Below are positions 6,243 through 10,611 of a stretch of 10,611 bases of DNA, in pieces. Numbering within the stretch: the stretch's first letter is position 1; every line of letters starts with the position of its first letter. The position numbers and the translations under genes are program-made. The notes beneath the pieces were generated by a model. That model was not told the DNA's origin and made no database searches. It saw nothing but the letters and a program-made list of their open reading frames with translations. Source of the DNA: Planctomycetota bacterium (GTDB taxonomy: Bacteria > Planctomycetota > SBBH01 > JAHFOU01); assembly GCA_023261525.1 (NCBI GenBank), contig JAHFOU010000050.1:1-10611 (forward strand), read 5' to 3'.

Positions 6243-7295
6243 ATGGCCACCGACGCGGAGATCCTGGACGAGTTCCACAAGGCGATGACGCCGGGGCTCT
6301 CACCGGTGGCCCTGGAGGCGGTCAAGACCCGCTTCCTGGGGCGCAGCGGGCTCCTCAAGGCCTACATGGAGGAGATCCGCAAGGCCGAGCCGGGCCGGAA
6401 GGCTGAGCTGGGCCTCAAGGCGAACGCGCTCAAGCAGAAGATGGAGTCGGCGCTGGCGGAAGCCAGGTCCGGGCTGGGCGCTCCCGTCGCCAAGACGAAA
6501 CCCGGCGAGGACCTCACCCTGCCCGGCACCGGCATCCCGCCCGGGACCCGGCATCCGATCACCCAGGTCCAGGATGAGATCGTCGACATCTTCGCCCGCA
6601 TGGGCTTCTCGGCCGCGGGGACCCTTCCGTCCGAAGGCCCCGAGATCGAGACCGAGGAGTTCAACTTCGAGGCCCTGAACATCCCCCTGGACCACGCGGC
6701 GCGGGATCCCTTCGACACGTTCTATGTCGGGGAGAAGAAGGTCCTTCGCAGCCACACCACCCCGGTCCAGGCCCGCCACATGCTGGTCAACGACCCCCCG
6801 GTCCGCATCGTGATGCCGGGGCGGGTCTTCCGCCCGGACACCATCGACGCCCGCCACCACAACGTCTTCCACCAGGTGGACGGGCTGGCGGTGGAGGCGG
6901 GCATCACCTTCGCCGACCTGAAGGGCGTGATGGAGACCTTCGTGAAGGCCTGCTTCGGGCCCTCGCGGCGGATGCGCCTGCGCCCCTCCTTCTTCCCCTT
7001 CACGGAGCCCTCGGCGGAAGTGGACATGAGCTGCATCTGCGACGCCAAGGGCTGCGCGTTCTGCTCGGGCCGGGGCTGGATCGAGATCCTGGGCTGCGGG
7101 CTGGTGCACGAGAACGTCTTCGGCTGGGTGGACGCCCGGCGGGAGAAGTCGGGCAAGCCGAGGGCCTATGACCCGGAGAAGGTCTCGGGCTTCGCCTGGG
7201 GGATGGGGGTGGAGCGCATCGCCTCGCTCAAGTACGGCATCCCCGACATCCGGCTCTACTACCAGAACGACCTGAGGTTCCTGAGGCAGTTTTGA
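6243..7295 (+). CDS. pheS: Phenylalanine--tRNA ligase alpha subunit
   Basis: A 350-residue class II synthetase subunit that activates phenylalanine and, with the beta subunit PheT, charges tRNA-Phe in the cytoplasm. The N-terminal 85 residues or so are the helical tRNA-contacting arm. The catalytic domain carries motif 2 (GRVFRPDTIDARHHNVFHQ, from about residue 193) and motif 3 (GFAWGMGVERIASLKYGI, from about residue 316). The FxFTEPSAEVD segment and the cysteine cluster CICDAKGCAFC (Cys264, 266, 271, 274) followed by GWIEILG match the common bacterial form. The length is normal. The start ATG 6243 gives a usual N-terminus and has no Shine-Dalgarno sequence; a TACACT box lies seven bases upstream. 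Unusually, the next gene is not pheT but an unrelated protein overlapping by TTGA. Confidence 0.96.
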   Translation: MATDAEILDEFHKAMTPGLSPVALEAVKTRFLGRSGLLKAYMEEIRKAEPGRKAELGLKANALKQKMESALAEARSGLGAPVAKTKPGEDLTLPGTGIPPGTRHPITQVQDEIVDIFARMGFSAAGTLPSEGPEIETEEFNFEALNIPLDHAARDPFDTFYVGEKKVLRSHTTPVQARHMLVNDPPVRIVMPGRVFRPDTIDARHHNVFHQVDGLAVEAGITFADLKGVMETFVKACFGPSRRMRLRPSFFPFTEPSAEVDMSCICDAKGCAFCSGRGWIEILGCGLVHENVFGWVDARREKSGKPRAYDPEKVSGFAWGMGVERIASLKYGIPDIRLYYQNDLRFLRQF

Positions 7296-7729
7296 AGACG
7301 GAGGCACTGACCCCGGCGTTGCTCCATCGCAGGATCGTTGCTTCCCTCCCGAAGCTAAGGGGGCTCCTTGACGAGTGCGACTGCCACTGGGGTTGCGAGG
7401 ACAGTGTCTACCGCTTCTATCATCAGAGTTTCAAGGTCTACGCTCTCCAGGAGATGACGGGAAGGATCGTCGATCAACTCCAGGCCTTGGTTCCCGGCCA
7501 TCCCCTGAACGCCTGGTTCCTGGCCATCATCGGTGATGGGACGAACCGGAAGTTCACTCCGCGGGTCAACCGGAGATGGCTTGTCGAGACGCGCCCGATC
7601 CTGGAGGCTTTCTTCCACGCCCAGTATTTTCTGGAGGTGGCGGTCAAATACGGCAAAGGACGAAACCCGCCGCTGTCCGGGATGCCCAGCGGCTGGGCGA
7701 CTCTGCTCTATCTCTATGGCATCCGGTGA
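7292..7729 (+). CDS. Conserved hypothetical protein, function unknown
   Basis: A 145-residue protein beginning at TTG 7292, which overlaps the pheS stop (TTGA); GAGG at 7283-7286 is a plausible ribosome binding site five bases away. No signal peptide or membrane span is visible. The body is mixed helical with many aromatic residues and striking conserved-looking blocks: CHWGCEDSVYRFYHQSFKVY (about 30-49), LNAWFLAIIGDGT, NRRWLVETRPILEAFFHAQYFLEV, and the C-terminal SGWATLLYLYGIR. I recall similar proteins annotated only as hypothetical in other bacteria but know no function. GC is about 60% by hand count over 7321-7680, lower than neighbouring pheS. An alternative start would be a later in-frame codon, but the first conserved-looking block lies close to the N-terminus, so the TTG start is reasonable. 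It likely shares the pheS transcript. Confidence 0.75.
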   Translation: MKTEALTPALLHRRIVASLPKLRGLLDECDCHWGCEDSVYRFYHQSFKVYALQEMTGRIVDQLQALVPGHPLNAWFLAIIGDGTNRKFTPRVNRRWLVETRPILEAFFHAQYFLEVAVKYGKGRNPPLSGMPSGWATLLYLYGIR

Positions 7730-7739
7730 ACGCAGGACC

Positions 7740-7745
7740 AGGAGG
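7740..7745 (+). promoter_or_regulatory. Strong Shine-Dalgarno site of the cupin gene
   Basis: AGGAGG, a perfect match to the anti-Shine-Dalgarno core, lies seven bases before the ATG at 7753. It fixes the start of the cupin gene, although the reading frame is open further upstream. Confidence 0.85.
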
Positions 7746-7752
7746 TATCCGC

Positions 7753-8112
7753 ATGCAGAAGGTCAACCTGAAGCAGAAGTTCGACCGGATCACGGAGTAC
7801 TGGAAGCCTTATGTCGCCGGGGAGCTGAACGGCCAGCACGTGAAGCTGGACAAGCTTAAGGGCGAGTTCGTCTGGCACAGCCATGCGAACGAGGACGAGA
7901 TGTTCCTGGTGGTGAAGGGGCGCTTCCGGATGGCCCTGCGCACGGGGGACATCGACCTGGAGGAGGGGGAGTTCATCGTGATCCCCAAGGGCGTGGAGCA
8001 CAAGCCGGTGGCTGATCAGGAGTGCTGGATCCTGCTCTTCGAGCCGGCGACGACCCTGAACACGGGGAACGTCGAGAACGAGAGGACGCTCAAGACGCTG
8101 GAGAGAATCTAG
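7753..8112 (+). CDS. Single-domain cupin protein
   Basis: A 119-residue one-domain cupin (small beta-barrel). Motif 1 is seen as WHSHANEDEMFLVVKG with His42, His44 and Glu49, and motif 2 as GEFIVIPKGVEHKP with His83; these four residues form the usual metal site. The family covers many small metal-binding enzymes and sensors, and no specific substrate can be deduced. The start ATG 7753 has a perfect Shine-Dalgarno sequence. It lies 23 bases after the hypothetical gene on the same strand and is probably co-transcribed with it. Its TAG stop shares a CTAG tetranucleotide with the stop of the convergent membrane protein gene, and no terminator hairpin is visible between them. Confidence 0.88.
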   Translation: MQKVNLKQKFDRITEYWKPYVAGELNGQHVKLDKLKGEFVWHSHANEDEMFLVVKGRFRMALRTGDIDLEEGEFIVIPKGVEHKPVADQECWILLFEPATTLNTGNVENERTLKTLERI

Positions 8113-8585
8113 GGTTTCGCGCTGATTCCGAGGCCAAGCTTCCAACTTAGAAATATCGCAACCGCGGAGGGCAGGATTAGCAAGACGGTTCCTGCCAACA
8201 GGATGCTCCCCCACATTTTCCTGGCGAGGGATTGGTGTAACTCTTTTTGCGCTTCCTCATGCATGTCCGCAGGAATGAACCCGGTTTGATTCAATCTCCA
8301 AACCGTGTGGGCTAACAGCAGAAGGCCGAGCATTCCGTACCCCCAGAGGACGAGCATGAAGATCTCGTAGGCTGTGCCTTCAACGAGAGAGCCTTTATGC
8401 TTTTGGCAGAATTGATAGTGAAGTGTCAGTATTTCGCATGCTGATGCCAGGAGCAGGAGTATGCCGATCCAGAACAAGGCTCCGACTGGCTTGTTTCGTT
8501 TGGGCGGTAGGCATAGGCCCACAAGGCCAAGCGCGATAGGAGACAGAATGATGAAATTGCTGTAGGAAAGGTAACTACCCAACAC
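8109..8585 (-). CDS. Small multi-span membrane protein, unknown function, low GC
   Basis: A 158-residue hydrophobic protein with about four predicted membrane helices, near residues 10-27, 34-55, 72-95 and 124-150. A soluble charged loop lies between the third and fourth (NQTGFIPADMHEEAQKELHQ). I recognise no family. The start chosen is GTG 8585, which overlaps the end of purM by 11 bases and has GGGGAGG ten bases upstream; TTG 8582 is the alternative. A hand count over 8161-8580 gives about 53% GC, far below the 70% or more of purM and the signalling genes, and the codon use is correspondingly mixed. This suggests recent acquisition. Its transcription probably depends on the purB-purM operon, since no promoter is visible. 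Confidence 0.68.
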   Translation of the reverse strand: MLGSYLSYSNFIILSPIALGLVGLCLPPKRNKPVGALFWIGILLLLASACEILTLHYQFCQKHKGSLVEGTAYEIFMLVLWGYGMLGLLLLAHTVWRLNQTGFIPADMHEEAQKELHQSLARKMWGSILLAGTVLLILPSAVAIFLSWKLGLGISAKP

Positions 8586-9621
8586 GGACGTCCTGCCTCC
8601 CCTTCACGACCTCGCCGACCACCCGGGCCTTCAGGCCCTTCGCCTTCAGGAAGCGGCAAACCCCGCTCCAGGCCGAGGGCTTTACCGCCATCGCCATCCC
8701 CAGCCCGCAGTTGAAGGTCTTGAGCATCTCGTGGTCGCTGACGTTCCCGAGGCGCTGGATCAGGTCGAAGACCGGCTGGCGCTCCCAGGCCGCGGGATCC
8801 AGGCGGATGGAGCATCCCTTCGGGAGCATCCGGGGCAGGTTCTCCAGGATCCCGCCCCCGGTGACATTGGCCAGGCCGTGGACCGAGGCGCCCAGCGGGC
8901 TCTTCATCAGCGCGACGACCGGGCGGACATAGATCCGCGTCGGGCGGAGCAGTTCCTCCGCCAGCGTGCAGCCCAGCTCGGGCACCCGGCGGGAGAGGGG
9001 GATGCGGGCCCTTTCCAGGAGGACCTTGCGGGCCAGCGAATAGCCGTTCGAGTGGAGTCCGGAAGCCGGGAAGCCGATCACCACGTCCCCGGGCCTGACT
9101 CCGGCAGGAAGGAGCTTCTTCCGATCGGCCATCCCCAGCGCCATCCCGGCCAGGTCGTATTCACCCTTCGGGTAGAAGCCCGGCATCTGGGCCGTCTCCC
9201 CGCCGACCAGGGAGCAGTGCGCCTGGCGGCATCCCTCGATGACCCCGGAGATGATCTCCCGGGTGAGCGGCTTCTCCACCTTCGACGTCGCGATGTAGTC
9301 CAGGAAGAGGAAGGGTTCCGCCCCCTGGCAGAGGATGTCGTTCACCGACATGGCCACCAGGTCGATGCCCACGGTGTCGTGCTTCCCGGCGGCGAAGGCG
9401 ACCTTGAGCTTGGTCCCGACCCCGTCGGTGCCGGCGACCAGCACCGGGTCCTTCATCCGGCCGAACTCCTTCTTCAGCGCATAGAGCCCGCCGAAGCCCC
9501 AGGGAAGGTCCAGGACCCCGGGCCGGTACGTGGCCTTCATGCGGCGGATGATGTCCGCCTTGGCCCGGTCGGCCCGGGCGGTGTCCACGCCCGATCCGGC
9601 GTAGGTGAGCGCCTTGGCCAT
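8575..9621 (-). CDS. purM: Phosphoribosylformylglycinamidine cyclo-ligase (AIR synthetase)
   Basis: A 348-residue cytoplasmic enzyme of de novo purine synthesis that closes the imidazole ring of aminoimidazole ribonucleotide using ATP. Motifs seen: YAGSGVD (residues 7-13), GTDGVGTK (64-71), NDILCQGAEPFLFLDY (94-109), GGETAQMPG (140-148) and FPASGLHSNGYSLAR. All belong to the PurM/AIRS family, and the length is typical. ATG 9621 is chosen because the family begins here and it lies two bases after the purB stop; the frame runs open much further upstream over purB, but that is a shadow. The ribosome binding site is weak (GAGG directly against the ATG), consistent with coupling to purB. The 3' end overlaps the small membrane gene by 11 bases. 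Confidence 0.96.
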   Translation of the reverse strand: MAKALTYAGSGVDTARADRAKADIIRRMKATYRPGVLDLPWGFGGLYALKKEFGRMKDPVLVAGTDGVGTKLKVAFAAGKHDTVGIDLVAMSVNDILCQGAEPFLFLDYIATSKVEKPLTREIISGVIEGCRQAHCSLVGGETAQMPGFYPKGEYDLAGMALGMADRKKLLPAGVRPGDVVIGFPASGLHSNGYSLARKVLLERARIPLSRRVPELGCTLAEELLRPTRIYVRPVVALMKSPLGASVHGLANVTGGGILENLPRMLPKGCSIRLDPAAWERQPVFDLIQRLGNVSDHEMLKTFNCGLGMAMAVKPSAWSGVCRFLKAKGLKARVVGEVVKGRQDVRVG

Positions 9622-9623
9622 CC

Positions 9624-10611
9624 TCAGAGCCCGAGGCGCCGGTAGACGGCCGGCAGGCGGGCCAGGTAGGGCTTCAGGTCGAAGCAGGCATCCAGTTTCG
9701 CGCCTTTCAGGTGCTTGGCCACCTCGGGTGCGGCGTGGAGCCGGGTCTTCAGGTCGTTCCCGCCGGCCCATGCCGCCAGGGCGTGGCGCTGGACGGTCTC
9801 GTAGGCCTGGGTCCTCGGCATCCCGGCATCGATCAGGGCCAGCAGGACCCGCTGGGAGAAGAGGCACCCGCGGCTCAGCTCCAGGTTCTTCAGCATCCGC
9901 TTCGGGTAGACGACCAGGCGCTCGAAGAGCTTGCAGGACTCCGAGAGCATGAAGTCCAGGGCCAGGCAGGCGTCGGCCAGGGCCACCCGCTCCGCGGAGG
10001 AATGGGAGATGTCCCGCTCGTGCCAGAGGGCCACGTTGTCGAAGCCCACCATGGCGTAGCCGCGCAGGAGGCGGGCCATCCCGCAGATGCGCTCGGAGGC
10101 CACGGGGTTGCGCTTGTGCGGCATGGCCGAGGAGCCCTTCTGGGTGGGGGAGAAGTACTCCTCCGCCTCCAGGACTTCCGTCCGCTGGAGATGGCGCACT
10201 TCCATGGCCATGCGCTCCAGAGAGGCTCCGGCCACGGCCAGCAGGGCCAGGAACTCCGCGTGGTGGTCCCTCGGGACGACCTGGGTGGAGTGCTCGGCCG
10301 CGCGGATGCCCAGCCTGCGGCAGACGTAGGCTTCCACCCGGGGATCGAGATGCACGTAGGTCCCGACGGCCCCGGAGATCTTGCCGACGGCGGCCTGGGC
10401 CCGGGCCTGCCTCAGGCGCGTGGTCGTCCGCTTGGCCTCGGCGTAGAGGCCGGCCATCTTCCAGCCGAAGGTGACGGGCTCGGCGTGGATGCCGTGGGAG
10501 CGGCCGATGGTGGGGGTGTCGCGGAAGCGCCGGGCCAGGGAGGCCAGGGCCTTTTCCAGCCGCTTCGCCTTGGGGAGAAGCAGATCCACGGCGGCCACGC
10601 ACTGCATCGAG
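9624..10611 (-). CDS. purB: Adenylosuccinate lyase, C-terminal part (partial, 5' end outside window)
   Basis: The last 328 complete codons plus stop of adenylosuccinate lyase; the N-terminal portion lies beyond the window edge. The enzyme removes fumarate from SAICAR and from adenylosuccinate, acting twice in purine synthesis. Motifs of the fumarase/aspartase superfamily are visible: RSHGIHAEPVTFG with its histidine near the start of the fragment, and the signature KGSSAMPHKRNPVASE with the catalytic-loop serine. A methionine codon at 10607 is internal, since the superfamily has about 100 residues before this point and the frame is open to the edge. purM follows after two bases, forming a purine operon. 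Nothing is broken in the part seen. Confidence 0.95.
   Translation of the reverse strand, partial: SMQCVAAVDLLLPKAKRLEKALASLARRFRDTPTIGRSHGIHAEPVTFGWKMAGLYAEAKRTTTRLRQARAQAAVGKISGAVGTYVHLDPRVEAYVCRRLGIRAAEHSTQVVPRDHHAEFLALLAVAGASLERMAMEVRHLQRTEVLEAEEYFSPTQKGSSAMPHKRNPVASERICGMARLLRGYAMVGFDNVALWHERDISHSSAERVALADACLALDFMLSESCKLFERLVVYPKRMLKNLELSRGCLFSQRVLLALIDAGMPRTQAYETVQRHALAAWAGGNDLKTRLHAAPEVAKHLKGAKLDACFDLKPYLARLPAVYRRLGL

Noticed and set aside
4827..6278. Minus-strand open frame opposite the kinase end and the amidase
   Set aside because: The composition (Asp/Val/Leu/Gly repeats) is that of a complement shadow, and both sense genes have clear family motifs.
6300..7307. Minus-strand open frame opposite pheS
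   Set aside because: It lies fully antisense to pheS with no domain and no Shine-Dalgarno support.
7576..7752. N-terminal extension of the cupin protein
   Set aside because: It overlaps the conserved-looking end of the previous gene, and a perfect AGGAGG precedes the internal ATG at 7753.
9622..10602. N-terminal extension of purM over purB
   Set aside because: The extension is a shadow of purB in another frame; PurM has its normal N-terminus (YAGSGVD near residue 7) from 9621.
1..10611. CRISPR array, tRNA, rRNA, riboswitch or insertion sequence
   Set aside because: No regularly spaced repeats, cloverleaf or transposase-like reading frame was seen, and nearly all bases are assigned to genes.

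Overview
The window is about 10.6 kb of high-GC bacterial chromosome (hand counts give 70-78% GC in the core genes). It is densely packed: ten complete or partial genes on both strands, no gap over 110 bases, no tRNA or rRNA gene, no insertion sequence and no CRISPR array. Housekeeping genes (dnaE, rpmB, pheS, purM, purB) are interspersed with a two-component signalling operon and a small accessory patch. The four-cysteine L28, the short Flp-type pilin of the kind common in Acidobacteriota and former delta-proteobacteria, the high GC and the gene style fit a free-living Gram-negative such as Acidobacteriota (Holophagae-like). This placement is an inference with low to moderate confidence.

Layout. 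1-1536 (+) is the C-terminal third or so of dnaE, cut by the window edge. It converges on a minus-strand pair, rpmB (2147-1917) followed by a small Flp-type pilin (1860-1642). A hairpin that looks like a bidirectional terminator lies between dnaE and the pilin. The pilin has a near-consensus sigma-70 promoter whose -35 box contains the rpmB stop codon. Divergent from rpmB, a three-gene plus-strand operon (2213-6209) encodes a receiver protein with a HEAT-repeat output region, a soluble GAF-PAS histidine kinase, and a YiiX-like permuted NlpC/P60 (papain-like) hydrolase. The three genes are joined by two identical GTGA stop/start overlaps, which points to translational coupling and joint function.

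pheS (6243-7295, +) follows without pheT. It overlaps by TTGA a conserved gene of unknown function (7292-7729), which is followed by a one-domain cupin (7753-8112). The cupin stop codon shares a CTAG with the stop of a convergent minus-strand membrane protein gene (8585-8109). That membrane gene is at only about 53% GC, and its start overlaps the end of purM (9621-8575, -). purM in turn follows purB (10611-9624, -, cut by the window edge) by two bases, giving a purine operon with an accessory gene at its 3' end.

The two most notable observations are these. First, the receiver-HEAT / histidine kinase / papain-like amidase operon looks like an uncharacterised signalling module with no DNA-binding output. 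Second, a -10-like box sits directly in front of the ATG in three genes that lack a Shine-Dalgarno sequence (rpmB, the receiver gene, pheS), while genes inside operons carry clear Shine-Dalgarno sequences. This suggests leaderless transcription of the first gene of several operons.
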